Below, in pieces: positions 16,218 to 25,067 of a stretch of DNA of 64,000 nucleotides (position 1 is the first letter of the stretch; every line of letters starts with the position of its first letter). Position numbers and translations under genes: made by a program. Source of the stretch: Paenibacillus sp. (lineage in GTDB: Bacteria; Bacillota; Bacilli; Paenibacillales; YIM-B00363); the NCBI RefSeq assembly GCF_031177825.1, contig NZ_JAPSKE010000025.1:22354-86353 (forward strand), written 5' to 3'. A model generated the notes under the pieces. The model was not told where the DNA came from. It saw only the letters and a program-made list of their open reading frames with translations, and made no database searches.

Positions 16218-17213
16218 TCACTCGAAGTGCGTATATCCCCGGCGCCCGAGCGGCTCCGTCGTCCCGTCCGGCCGAGCCAGATCGACGCCCGGCTCGCCGG
16301 CGGCGACGACGCCGACGATCGCGGGCGCCGCGCCGGCCGCCCGCAGCGCCGCGAGCAGCTCGCCCGCCTTCGCCGCCGGTACCGTGCCGACAAGCTCGTA
16401 ATCCTCGCCGCCGCCGAGGATGAATTCGAGCGCGTCGCGCCCCGCGAAGGCGGCGTACGCGGCGAGCGCGGCGTCGACCGGAATCGCCGCGCCGTCCAAG
16501 ACGAGGCGCACGCCGGACGCCTCGGCGATCTCCCGCGCTTCGCTGGCGAGCCCGTCGCTCACGTCGTTGAGCGACGTCGCGAGCCCGAGCAGCGCGCGTC
16601 CCGCGGCCGGCCTCGGCCGCGGCCGCCGATGCGCCGCGACGAGCGGCGCCCAACGCTCGCCGCCGCCCGCTTCGCGGCGCAGCAGCCAATCGAGGCCTGC
16701 CGCGGACAGGCCGAGCGGCCCCGTCGCGAAGACGACGTCGCCGGCGCGCGCCCCCGAGCGCAGCAGCGCTCGGCCCGCCTCGACCTCGCCGATCGCCGTC
16801 ACCGTGACGCTGACCCGCTCCGGCGACGTCGACATGTCGCCGCCGACGATCGCGACGCCGTAGGCGTCCGCGCAGGCGTACAGCCCCGCGTACAGCGCCT
16901 CGAGACGCTCCGTCGGGAAGCCCTTCGGCGCGGCCAGCGCGCACAAAGCATACCGCGGCTCGGCGCCCATCGCCGCCAGATCGCTGACGTTCTGCGCCAT
17001 CGCCTTCCAGCCGATCGACGCGTCGTCCATCGTCCACGGCAAGAAATCGACGATTTCCACCATCGAATCGCAAGTCAGCACCATCTGCCGGCCCGGCGTC
17101 GGCTCCACCACCGCGGCGTCGTCCCCGATCCCTACGACGACGCCGCGGCCGACGGCGCCTTCCTTCCCCGTTCGGCCGCCCGTCAACCGCCGGATCAACG
17201 CAAACTCGTCCAC
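16218..17213 (-). CDS. thiL: Thiamine-monophosphate kinase ThiL
   Basis: A 331-residue AIR-synthase-like kinase that makes thiamine diphosphate from the monophosphate. GIGDDAAVV near the N-terminus, DSMVE, the AQNVSDLAAMGAEP segment, and ATGPLGLSAAGL and ILGGGEDYEL are all present. I place the start at GTG 17213 (VDEFALIRRL). An ATG at 17249 lies inside a TATAAT -10 box and would extend the protein by 12 residues upstream of the likely transcription start. It is the first gene of thiL-tsaE-tsaB-rimI-tsaD, the same order as B. subtilis ydiA-E. Confidence 0.93.
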   Translation of the reverse strand: MDEFALIRRLTGGRTGKEGAVGRGVVVGIGDDAAVVEPTPGRQMVLTCDSMVEIVDFLPWTMDDASIGWKAMAQNVSDLAAMGAEPRYALCALAAPKGFPTERLEALYAGLYACADAYGVAIVGGDMSTSPERVSVTVTAIGEVEAGRALLRSGARAGDVVFATGPLGLSAAGLDWLLRREAGGGERWAPLVAAHRRPRPRPAAGRALLGLATSLNDVSDGLASEAREIAEASGVRLVLDGAAIPVDAALAAYAAFAGRDALEFILGGGEDYELVGTVPAAKAGELLAALRAAGAAPAIVGVVAAGEPGVDLARPDGTTEPLGRRGYTHFE

Positions 17214-17247
17214 ACTACCGCCCGCTTCCGACCAAACTTTTCCCCTC

Positions 17248-17277
17248 ATTATAGCGACCCGATGAGGATACTAGCAA
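17248..17277 (-). promoter_or_regulatory. Promoter of the thiL-tsaD operon
   Basis: Minus strand TTGCTA (17277-17272), an 18-nt spacer and a perfect TATAAT (17253-17248). The start point would fall near 17241, about 28 nt before the preferred thiL GTG. This argues against the upstream ATG that overlaps the -10 box. Confidence 0.65.
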
Positions 17278-17357
17278 GCTAACGGAAGGGTAGAAGGACT
17301 TCAAGGCTTCTTCGTTGAAATATGTAGCAACTTCCCTTGTAAGGAGAACAACCATTC

Positions 17358-18246
17358 ATGGAGATCACGAAGTTCCGCCTCCGTCCCCCGACGATGGACG
17401 ACGCTCAGGCCGTCTGCGACCTCGTCGCCGCTTGCGATACCGAAGACTTGGGCGCCCCCGACATCGTGCTTGACGACGTGCTGGATATGTGGTCCCGCTT
17501 CGATCTCGACAACGACGTTTGGGTCGTCGAAGACGAAGCCGCCGCGTTGATCGGGTACGCCTTCCTGGAGGAAGACAGCGAGGAGAAGCTGTTCAGCTGC
17601 GGCTGCGTGCTGCCGTCCGCCCGAGGCCGGGGCGTCGGCTCGGCGCTCGTCGCCGCGCTCGAAGCGCCTCCAGAGCATGATCCCGACGCGTTGCGAAGAC
17701 GCCGTTCGCCTGCTGGAGTCCCGCGAATTCGCGCCGGTTCGATACTTCAAGCGCATGAGCGTCCGCATGGACGAAGCGCCGCCGGAGACGCCGCCCCTTC
17801 GGGGATTCTCGATCGAGGCGTTCGCCGTCGATCGCGACGAACGAGCCGTGTACGACGCTTACATCGAATCGTTCGCGGATCATTGGGACTTCGCCGCGCC
17901 TCCGTATGAGAAGTGGGTCGAGAAGACGCGGCTGCCGTCCTTCGACCCGCAATGGTGGCTGCTCGCCCGCGACCCGGAAGGCGCGATCGCCGGCTTCGCG
18001 CTCGGCCGCATGCGCGAGGACCTGCTGTTCATCGAGCAGGTCGGCGTGCGCCGGCCGTACCGCGGCCGCGGGCTCGCGCTCGCGCTGCTGCGCCGCGCGT
18101 TCGAAGCATCGTACCGCGCCGGCCAGCCGTTCGTGTCGCTCGGCGTCGACGCCGCGAATCCTTCCGGAGCGTACCGCCTATACGAGAAGGCCGGCATGAC
18201 GCCCGACCACGAAATCACCATTTACGAGAAGCGTCTCGAAGCGTAA
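17358..18246 (+). pseudogene. Double-GNAT acetyltransferase split by a 2-base loss
   Basis: Two overlapping frames together encode one protein of about 295 residues with two GNAT domains. The first frame (ATG 17358) carries LRPPTMDDAQAV and the acetyl-CoA loop ARGRGVGSALVAALEA, then loses homology. The second frame carries on at once with RLQSMIPTRCEDAVRLLESR and a complete second domain (GVRRPYRGRGLALALLRR). The junction at about 17664 reads GAAGCGCCTCCAG where GAAGCGCGCCTCCAG would keep the frame, so one GC dinucleotide has been lost from a GC repeat. It may be a real inactivation or a sequencing error. The substrate is unknown. AGGAGA precedes the ATG. Confidence 0.8.
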
Positions 18247-18282
18247 CTCGCCAACCCCAAGCGTTCCCGAACCCCAACGACG

Positions 18283-18325
18283 AAAGCCCGACATAAGCGC
18301 CCGGAAGGCGCCCTATCGGGCTTTG
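18283..18325. terminator. Bidirectional terminator
   Basis: Stem AAAGCCCGA / TCGGGCTTT encloses a GC-rich inner hairpin (GCGCC / GGCGC). It lies between the convergent GNAT and sspH genes, and A and T tails on both sides suit both. Confidence 0.75.
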
Positions 18326-18343
18326 TTTCGTTGGATCGACGGT

Positions 18344-18547
18344 TTACATGCGGTTGTCCGCTTCGCCTAGTTCTTTCAGCTGGTCCACGCGGACCGTTTT
18401 CGATGCCTGATAGTCCCCGCTCCGCTCATGCACGGTCGCCGTCTTCGTCGTCGAATCGACGCTGTCGATCCAGACTTCCTTATTGTTCAGCTCCACGACG
18501 AATTCCTTCGGGCTGTCGACGATTTCTTGCGCGCGGTTTACGTCCAT
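18344..18547 (-). CDS. sspH: Small acid-soluble spore protein, H type
   Basis: A 67-residue protein beginning MDVNRAQEIVDSPKEF, with VWIDSVDSTTKTATVHE in the middle, matching SspH-type minor spore proteins. These are made in the forespore and may protect or package spore contents. Length and the N-x-x-R-A-x-E-I start are as in the family. It supports a spore-forming host. No neighbour shares its function. Confidence 0.85.
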   Translation of the reverse strand: MDVNRAQEIVDSPKEFVVELNNKEVWIDSVDSTTKTATVHERSGDYQASKTVRVDQLKELGEADNRM

Positions 18548-18702
18548 ATGGATGTTCCCTCCGTCATGCTATGGTTTCGCCATTAGCTTTCCCTTCGAAG
18601 GCGGAATCATTCCAGGCGGAGCCGTTATGCCCTCGAAGCAAAAAAATAGAACAACGCGTCTCGTCCGAGGAACTTCGAATTCGCGAAGGCTGTAAACGAT
18701 AA

Positions 18703-21351
18703 TTATTTCTTCTTAAGCCAATCCAAGTATTCCTTGAAATCGTTTATAGATGCTCTATACGCATCTTCAAGCATTTCTTTCGCCTCTTCCCGAACCTCGG
18801 GAATGGCATCCGGCTCGAAACCCTTACGAATCATTTTCATTCTTGTCGCTACCTTATTCTTTGTAGTTTTGTCCCATTCCGGCAAATTTGTTCCCTTTTC
18901 AAGCAACAAGGCTTCCATTTCCTGCAGCCGATTCGTCGGGGGAATCGTTTCATAATTTACGCCCGCATTGTGGCCTCTCTCAATATTCGCACTGTACTCC
19001 AATATTCCTACTTGCGCTTCATCTGCGTTGTCGTATTTTGTACCTGTCAACCTCTCCGCGAATCCAGTCATTTGTCCCGGGGAACCCGGACGTTTGAAAA
19101 TGTCGACCATGTTCTTCGCTCCTTCCTTAAAACTGGTCAAAATTTCATTATCAAGATTTTCGACATCGTCCTCCGGATCGATTCGATCTTTACCGATCCA
19201 CTCCCGCACCTGATTAGCCGCGTCTATAAGTTGGCCATGATGTTCTTTCGCTTTGCCAATCGCAGATCCGATTAAACGTAACAAATCTCCCGCCAACTTA
19301 TCAGTTCTTTCAAACGCTTGTTTGTCATTCTTTTGCGCTGTTTCCAACGCTGAATGGAGTTCCTTTGCAAGAGTTTCACTGTAACGAGTGTCAAGAAACT
19401 CCTTGGCGGCCTTTAACGATTCGTTATGCCGGTTATCGATTTCTATTTGAGCCGTAGTAATCGACTCAAGCAAGTCTTTCTTTAATCCGGGCAGCAACGC
19501 TTCCATTTTTTGAAGCGAGGTCCCGACTGACTCGATCTCCGCCCCAATTTCTCCAATTCGATGCAATGCTTCGGTTTCAGCCTGCGTAGGTTTAAATTTA
19601 GCCAAAATTAATTCTACGTGTTGAGACAAATCCTCGTTATGAAAATGATGGTTTAGCCCAAGACGATCCAGTTTAGCAACAAACGACGCCATCACTCTTC
19701 GCTGATGTCTCAACGATACCACATCATCGAGCAGCACTTCGTTGTACGCGAATTTCGTACGCGCTCCAGCTTGCGGGGATTTAGCATTACTCTCTGAGCT
19801 ATTATCCTTCACCGATGACTCGGTACTGTTGTACTCGGTCGGCTTTTTTATGGAAATCGTTTTGGCGCCCTTCGTTCCCGGAACAGCATTCCCGTCGACG
19901 CCGATCTGATACCAAACGCATGTTAACTCCTTCGGATATTTGACCGACCCGTCATTCCCTTCTACGACATCCACTCTATAATACATCCAGGCTTTATTCA
20001 CATTGACCATCTCTTTAATAAACGATTCAACTTCTCTCTCGTGTTCGCCGTTCGCATCAATCGGAATAGGTGCCAAATTGCGCGCATCGTTTCCGGGACC
20101 GCCCAAATGATGATTCAGCAAATGTCCGGCGACGTAAGGGTGTTTCTGGCCCGCTTTGGCTATTTCCGCTAGTTCTTTCGTACGCCTATTCCAGACATGG
20201 TTTTTCCCATTAAGCGGTTCTTCTCCAATTTTGTGATCGGGTCCAAGAGGGTTGGCTTCCATGAACGTACCGTCTCCAGTCGACGGCTCGGTAGGGCCGA
20301 AAGTCAGTCGGGTCGCCCATCCGGTCGATGTTTTGTCATCTCTCCTCGCTCCGTTATTCGGATCTGCCGCTTTATTAGGGACATTTCCCGCCGGTAGATT
20401 GTTCGGTGTTTTCGATTGTGCTGCAGCTTTTGTTTGACCGTATTTCGATGGAGAAGGCACCTCGATTTCGTAATATTGTTTCGTCCCCCCGACCTCAACG
20501 CCTTTTTCATCCAGCTCCCAATACTGGATTACTATTTTTTTTGCATAGGGGGTTCTTTTATCCTGCTCGTACGTAACATCGCCTGCGAAATACATCCACG
20601 ACATCGCATTATTAACCAACTTCTCGATATTTTGGTAGGTGGCACGGACTTGATTCGCTGCAGTTGGCGGGAGAAGCAAAACATGAGTAATCTTAGAACC
20701 GTCGCCTCCTAAATTCGGCGACAGAATCGTTACCGCCTGGTAGTTCTCATCGGCAGCCAGTTTACCGCTACGGGCTTTCTCGGCGATGGTTTGCAACTTT
20801 TTTGCGATCTCGTCGTGATCTGACGTTTTCGCCTGCGTTCCGTACGGATGATCCGGACCTAGTTTTTTGGCTTCCAAGCCCTTGCTTCCGAACTTATATT
20901 TTGACTTGGGTGTAATACTTGTCTTCCATGAATCCATTCCTTGCACCGTCCCTTCCACTTTCGCACCGTAACCCCAAGACATAAATTGTGGAAGGGTTTC
21001 TTCATTCTTCACCTGCTCCATGGTTAAGTCTTTCGTTTCTCCTTGTGTCTTGTGGGACTTCCAATCTGCCTTCTCGTCGCTCGTTAATTCGAATTGGTCC
21101 CACCTTAATGGCTTGCGTTGAATGGCGGTTGCGCCTCCGTCGGAGCGAGATATCCGTCCCAAGCCAGATTTTAATAAACGGCCGAACGCTTTATTGCCGA
21201 TCGTCCGTTGTAGCTGCAAGACATCGGGCGTATGCGGCATCCGACGGTGCCCGTTTGTGGGAACAAACGGAGATTCGAGTTTCCCTTGAGTTACGGAACC
21301 GCCCTCTTTAGGAGCAACCGATCTAGAGCGTTCGGAACCTCGATCATACAT
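18703..21351 (-). CDS. Large nuclease-like toxin or contractile-injection cargo protein
   Basis: An 882-residue protein starting at ATG 21351, 10-11 nt after AAAGGGGG; an ATG 54 nt upstream has no ribosome site. Residues 45-60 read LQLQRTIGNKAFGRLL, the LQRxxGNxA motif common near the N-terminus of DUF4157-type proteins linked to extracellular contractile injection systems. Two homologous domains follow. Domain A is at about 162-305 and domain B at about 368-506; both contain GPDH, a LGG turn and MSWMYF or KAWMYY segments. B keeps AGHLLNHHLGGPGNDARNL, like nuclease-type H/N active sites (H410, N425). A has lost that histidine. The last 350 residues are largely helical or coiled coil. Base composition is visibly AT-richer than the neighbours, suggesting transfer. 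No injection-system genes and no immunity gene are adjacent. Confidence 0.65.
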   Translation of the reverse strand: MYDRGSERSRSVAPKEGGSVTQGKLESPFVPTNGHRRMPHTPDVLQLQRTIGNKAFGRLLKSGLGRISRSDGGATAIQRKPLRWDQFELTSDEKADWKSHKTQGETKDLTMEQVKNEETLPQFMSWGYGAKVEGTVQGMDSWKTSITPKSKYKFGSKGLEAKKLGPDHPYGTQAKTSDHDEIAKKLQTIAEKARSGKLAADENYQAVTILSPNLGGDGSKITHVLLLPPTAANQVRATYQNIEKLVNNAMSWMYFAGDVTYEQDKRTPYAKKIVIQYWELDEKGVEVGGTKQYYEIEVPSPSKYGQTKAAAQSKTPNNLPAGNVPNKAADPNNGARRDDKTSTGWATRLTFGPTEPSTGDGTFMEANPLGPDHKIGEEPLNGKNHVWNRRTKELAEIAKAGQKHPYVAGHLLNHHLGGPGNDARNLAPIPIDANGEHEREVESFIKEMVNVNKAWMYYRVDVVEGNDGSVKYPKELTCVWYQIGVDGNAVPGTKGAKTISIKKPTEYNSTESSVKDNSSESNAKSPQAGARTKFAYNEVLLDDVVSLRHQRRVMASFVAKLDRLGLNHHFHNEDLSQHVELILAKFKPTQAETEALHRIGEIGAEIESVGTSLQKMEALLPGLKKDLLESITTAQIEIDNRHNESLKAAKEFLDTRYSETLAKELHSALETAQKNDKQAFERTDKLAGDLLRLIGSAIGKAKEHHGQLIDAANQVREWIGKDRIDPEDDVENLDNEILTSFKEGAKNMVDIFKRPGSPGQMTGFAERLTGTKYDNADEAQVGILEYSANIERGHNAGVNYETIPPTNRLQEMEALLLEKGTNLPEWDKTTKNKVATRMKMIRKGFEPDAIPEVREEAKEMLEDAYRASINDFKEYLDWLKKK

Positions 21352-21685
21352 GTGTAATTTACCCCCTTTGCTCCATGCACTGATGTGAAACACAACTCTA
21401 TTCATCTATGGTAAACGATGGACTTTCGAGAGTAAACAGATAGCGGTCCTTCGCTCGTTTGATTGCGCGGATAACGCATCACGAAATCACTCAAGGCTGG
21501 ACTACAAGGGCGTGGTATCGAGCGTTATTCGACGCCGCGAGTGGCCGTCAACCGAACATCGCCAGAGGTACGCCGACGATTCGCCCCTCACCCTTTGTCC
21601 CTATGACTTGCGCATTAGTTTGTGTCGACAATAAGGCTAAAGTGCTATATCATAAATGGGCAACTTACAATCAGAGGTGCTTCCT
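21352..21685. other. Intergenic region between divergent toxin-like and HD-GYP genes
   Basis: About 330 bp without a credible gene. It must hold the promoters of both flanking genes, but I see no strong -35/-10 pair for either. TATATC at about 21645 could be a weak -10 for the HD-GYP gene. No repeat or palindrome stands out. Confidence 0.4.
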
Positions 21686-22717
21686 ATGCGGCTGCACGTA
21701 ACGAAACTTCATGCGGGCGACATGCTCCGGCAGCATGTTTTCGCGCCGACCGGACTCCATATTATGGCGCCGGGCACGGTCATTACGGACGTTCATATCG
21801 CCCTGCTGCTCAGACATCAAATCGAATACGTCGAAATTATGGACGCAAGGGCGAACGATGCGTCGTCGGGGCACGTTCCCGAGCCGCCGTTCCAAGCTCA
21901 ATACGACAAAGCGGTCGACCGGATGAAGTCGATGTTCGACCAAGCGTATCATGTCGGCTTCGTGACGCCCGAGGAGATCGACAAGTCTTATGACCCGTTG
22001 ATCGAATCGATGCAGCAGGAAACCGATATCGTGGGCCTTCTCTTGACGCTCAATTCCAAGGACGACTATACCTACGAGCATTGCATTCAAGTCGGCATGC
22101 TCTCCTACTATATCGCCAAGTGGCTCGGCCACGCGGAGGAAGAAGCCTACGAGATCGGCAAGGCCGGCTTCCTGCACGACATCGGGAAGAGCAAGATTCA
22201 TCGGACGATTCTCCTCAAGCCCTCGCGCCTGACCGACGAGGAATACGCGCAAATTAAGAAGCACACCGAATACGGCTATGAAATCATTATGAAAAGCTTA
22301 AACGACCGCATGGCCGCCTACGCGGCGCTGCAGCACCACGAGCGCGCCAACGGCGAAGGGTATCCGTTCGGCATCACGTACGATTGGGTGCAGCCGGCAT
22401 CGAAGATCGTCGCGGTCGCGGACGTCTACAGCGCGATGATTTCGTCGCGAGTGTATCAGCAGAAGCAGGACCTGTTCGTCGTGTTGAAGGAGTTATACGC
22501 TTTAAGCTTCAGCGAGCTCGATCCGAAGATCGCGCAGACGTTCATCCGGCGCATGATTCCGAACTTCATCGGCAAGGAAGCGCTGCTGTCGAACGGCCGG
22601 ATCGGAGAAATCGTCATGAACCATACGACGGAGCTGTTTCAGCCGCTCGTCCGCATCGGGTCCGAGTTTCTCGATCTGTCGCGCGTCGACGTGGAAATCG
22701 AAAAAATCGTCAGCTGA
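21686..22717 (+). CDS. HD-GYP domain cyclic-di-GMP phosphodiesterase
   Basis: A 343-residue protein. The HD motif is at 164-165 (FLHDIGKSKIH) and the second half of the signature HHERANGEGYP is at 217-227, so the full metal and GYP determinants are present and it should hydrolyse cyclic-di-GMP. The N-terminal 110 residues form a small domain common in Firmicute HD-GYP proteins (HAGDMLRQHVF...). There is no membrane segment. The ATG at 21686 follows AGAGGTG. It could influence the Tad pilus through cyclic-di-GMP, but that is conjecture. Confidence 0.92.
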   Translation: MRLHVTKLHAGDMLRQHVFAPTGLHIMAPGTVITDVHIALLLRHQIEYVEIMDARANDASSGHVPEPPFQAQYDKAVDRMKSMFDQAYHVGFVTPEEIDKSYDPLIESMQQETDIVGLLLTLNSKDDYTYEHCIQVGMLSYYIAKWLGHAEEEAYEIGKAGFLHDIGKSKIHRTILLKPSRLTDEEYAQIKKHTEYGYEIIMKSLNDRMAAYAALQHHERANGEGYPFGITYDWVQPASKIVAVADVYSAMISSRVYQQKQDLFVVLKELYALSFSELDPKIAQTFIRRMIPNFIGKEALLSNGRIGEIVMNHTTELFQPLVRIGSEFLDLSRVDVEIEKIVS

Positions 22718-22744
22718 CGGCTTCGCGGTAGCCTCCCGCGTTTT

Positions 22745-22757
22745 GGTTATACTAACC
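22745..22757. promoter_or_regulatory. Palindrome GGTTA-TAC-TAACC before ku
   Basis: A perfect 5-bp inverted repeat around TAC, 28 nt before the ku ATG. Its centre includes TATACT, a plausible -10 box, so a bound regulator would block transcription. A clear -35 is not seen. Confidence 0.4.
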
Positions 22758-22784
22758 GAAACGAGAAACGGGAGGCTTCTTTGC

Positions 22785-23744
22785 ATGCATACGATTTGGA
22801 AAGGCGCGATCAGCTTCGGCCTCGTCAACATTCCGGTGAAGATGTACGCCGCGACGGAGGACAAAGACATCTCCATGCGCATGCTGCACCGGGTGTGCGG
22901 CACGCCGATCTCCTACAGCCGCCGATGCCCGCACTGCGAGGCGCCGGTCGAGAACGAGGCGATTATGAAGGGGTACGAGTATGAAAAGGGGCGTTTCGTC
23001 CGCTTCGACAAGGACGAGCTCGACGCTCTCGCCGCCGACGCGAGCCGGGAAATCAAAATCGTCGACTTCGTGAATTTGCACGAGATCGACCCGATCTATT
23101 TTCAGAAAACGTATTATCTCGGTCCCGGCGACACCGGGGCGAACGCCTACGGCCTGCTGCTCGCGGCGCTCGCGGACACCGGCAAGATCGGCATCGCCAA
23201 GGTGACGATCCGCAACAAGTCGTCGCTGGCGGCGATCCGCATCGTGGACGGGTGCATCAGCATGGAGACGATCTTCTATCCGGACGAGGTCCGTTCGGCG
23301 CAAAACGTTCCGAACGTGCATATGACCCGTGGCGTCGTGAGCGAGCGCGAGCTGACGATGGCCAAGATGCTGATCGATCAGCTGTCCGTTCCGTTCGATC
23401 CGACGAAGTATCGCGACGATTACCGCGAGCGGGTGATGGGGCTCATCCAAGCGAAGATCGCGGGGCAGGACATCGAAGTGGCGCCGGAGCCGCGCCGGAC
23501 GAACGTGGTCGACCTCATGTCCGCGCTGCAGGCATCGCTGCAAGCCGTTCAGGGCGGACCGCCGCCCGCGGCCGCGGATCGGGGCGCGCCGCCGATCCCG
23601 GTGACGGAGGAGGGCGCCGTCATGCCGCCCGCCGCCCCGCCGAAGCGGAAGCGCCGAGCCGCCGGCGCCGGACCGCAAGGCGCGCCGGCGCCCGAAGGCC
23701 CCGCGCCCCGCGGGCGCCCGAAAGCGCCGATCGGCACGCGCTAA
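22785..23744 (+). CDS. ku: Ku protein (bacterial non-homologous end joining)
   Basis: A 319-residue Ku homodimer subunit that binds DNA ends and recruits LigD. It begins with the family start MHTIWKGAISFGLVNIPVKMY and has the Ku core to about residue 250 (KTYYLGPGDTGANAY, YRDDYRERVMGLIQAKIAG). The last 70 residues are a Pro/Ala/Lys-Arg-rich tail (PKRKRRAAGAG) of the kind that modulates DNA binding. The ATG at 22785 follows GGGAGG. Separate LigD ligase and polymerase proteins lie 1.3 and 6 kb downstream. Confidence 0.95.
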   Translation: MHTIWKGAISFGLVNIPVKMYAATEDKDISMRMLHRVCGTPISYSRRCPHCEAPVENEAIMKGYEYEKGRFVRFDKDELDALAADASREIKIVDFVNLHEIDPIYFQKTYYLGPGDTGANAYGLLLAALADTGKIGIAKVTIRNKSSLAAIRIVDGCISMETIFYPDEVRSAQNVPNVHMTRGVVSERELTMAKMLIDQLSVPFDPTKYRDDYRERVMGLIQAKIAGQDIEVAPEPRRTNVVDLMSALQASLQAVQGGPPPAAADRGAPPIPVTEEGAVMPPAAPPKRKRRAAGAGPQGAPAPEGPAPRGRPKAPIGTR

Positions 23745-23749
23745 CGACG

Positions 23750-23793
23750 AAGAGGCTGTCTCCGTCCGATTCGGACCGGGGACAGCCTCTTCT
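23750..23793 (+). terminator. Terminator after ku
   Basis: Stem AGAGGCTGTC / GACAGCCTCT with an inner hairpin TCCG(T)CC / GGACCGG, ending in TCTGTC. It lies 6 nt after the ku stop. The T-run is poor but the stem is long. Confidence 0.65.
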
Positions 23794-23904
23794 GTCGTCG
23801 TCGATCGATAGGTAGATCCGCACGGTTCATGCTATAATACTGACAACTTGACGTATGAAGGCGACAGTACGTTGGAAGACGGAAGAACTATTTTCTCGCA
23901 AAAC

Positions 23905-23921
23905 GTTCGCGATTCGCGAAC
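23905..23921. promoter_or_regulatory. Operator-like palindrome before the XRE gene
   Basis: GTTCGCGATTCGCGAAC is a perfect inverted repeat with 7-bp arms and a 3-bp centre, 63 nt before the XRE regulator ATG. A TATAAT box at 23833-23838 lies upstream and a TATATT at about 23931 lies downstream. It is the natural candidate for autoregulation by the XRE protein. Confidence 0.55.
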
Positions 23922-23983
23922 TTCACTCGTTATATTGTTTGGTCCTCTGCGTACAAACTAATTATTGGGAGCGAGCGATCCAT

Positions 23984-24382
23984 ATGACCTTATTCGGGGT
24001 TCGGTTAAGAGAACTAAGAAAGAAGAACGGGTTGTCGATGGCCGAGTTCGGGCGGCGCATCGGCATCGCGAAGAGCACGGTCGCCGGATACGAAGGCGGC
24101 GAACGGGAGCCGTCCCTCGACACCGTGGCCGCGATCGCGCGATTGTTCGACGTGACCTCGGACTATTTGCTCGGCCTGACCGACCGGCCGCATCCGCTGA
24201 GCGTCGAACCGGGACTGGCGGCTGCCTCCCGGATGGAGACGACCGGGAAGACGGCATTGCATTGGAACGGCGAACCGCTAACGGACGAAGAGTTGGAGTT
24301 GGTGCTCGGCCTTCTTAAGAATGCGCAAGCGACGAAGTACGGACGGAACGACGCGCCGTCCGTACCCAATAGGATGAGGTGA
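23984..24382 (+). CDS. XRE-family transcriptional regulator
   Basis: A 132-residue protein with an N-terminal helix-turn-helix at about residues 5-60 (VRLRELRKKNGLSMAEFGRRIGIAKSTVAGYEGGEREPSLDTV in part, ending DYLLGLTDRP), typical of XRE/Cro-type repressors. The C-terminal 55 residues are short and unassigned, with no peptidase or sensor fold visible. The ATG at 23984 lies after GGGAGCGAG. The frame is open upstream to 23855, but that start has no ribosome site. The next gene starts 6 nt after its stop, so the two are one operon. Confidence 0.85.
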   Translation: MTLFGVRLRELRKKNGLSMAEFGRRIGIAKSTVAGYEGGEREPSLDTVAAIARLFDVTSDYLLGLTDRPHPLSVEPGLAAASRMETTGKTALHWNGEPLTDEELELVLGLLKNAQATKYGRNDAPSVPNRMR

Positions 24383-24388
24383 CCGGAG

Positions 24389-25036
24389 ATGGACCGGGTA
24401 ATTACGTCTCTACGAACCTTCAAGCTGACGAAAGACATTCGTCGGGCGCTCGAGACGTTAGACCGACGGCTTCCGCAGGAATCCGACGTCTCCAATCATT
24501 TCCTGAAGTTGTATCGAGAGGAATGGATCGGGCCGGAGCAATATATTTACATGGATACGAAGCTGCTCCTGAATCGGTTCTGTCTCTCGACGGAGCGGTT
24601 GTTCTCCGAACGGGACGTAACGATCGGCGTGTATTTTTTCGATTCGGCCGAGAAGCGGCTCTGGGTCGGAGCCGATCCGAGCGTGCCGAAGCATTTTTCC
24701 GAATACGCCAACGGCCTCTTCGTGATCGGCGACATCGTCGACGGAGAAACTCCCGAATACGTGAAGCGCGTCGTGCCGATCGGCGACGTCGACCGGAGCG
24801 AGCATCTAATTTCGCTTAATCATCGGAAGGACTTGTTGAAGGCCGATCTCCGATCGTTCTGTACCGTACCGCTCTTGCACAACGGCCGCGTCATCGGGCA
24901 CATGAATTTATTTTCGCGGCAGCCGAAAGCTTGGAGCTCGGAGGAAATCCTGCTCATCCGGCGTCAGGCGACGAGCATCGAGCGTCGTCTGATGGACGTG
25001 AGGGATCGGTTCGTCCAAGCCGCCGCCACGATCTAA
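24389..25036 (+). CDS. GAF-domain protein
   Basis: A 215-residue soluble protein. A helical head (LRTFKLTKDIRRALETLDRRL) precedes a GAF-like domain at about residues 55-205, with YFFDSAEKRLWVGADPSVP, then FCTVPLLHNGRVIGHMNLFSRQP and a C-terminal helix EEILLIRRQATSIERRLMD. GAF domains bind small ligands or mediate dimerisation. No output domain is attached. Since it is translated with the XRE regulator, I infer that it modulates that regulator. The start follows GGAGAT closely. Confidence 0.7.
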   Translation: MDRVITSLRTFKLTKDIRRALETLDRRLPQESDVSNHFLKLYREEWIGPEQYIYMDTKLLLNRFCLSTERLFSERDVTIGVYFFDSAEKRLWVGADPSVPKHFSEYANGLFVIGDIVDGETPEYVKRVVPIGDVDRSEHLISLNHRKDLLKADLRSFCTVPLLHNGRVIGHMNLFSRQPKAWSSEEILLIRRQATSIERRLMDVRDRFVQAAATI

Positions 25037-25067
25037 AACAACGTCACGCCGATAGGAGGACCATCGC

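Noticed and set aside
17213..17249. thiL start at ATG 17249
   Set aside because: That ATG overlaps a perfect TATAAT box with a -35 at the right distance, so it is probably not transcribed.
18548..18702. Immunity gene for the nuclease-like protein
   Set aside because: The gap downstream of the gene is too short and shows no start with a ribosome site; the next gene is sspH.
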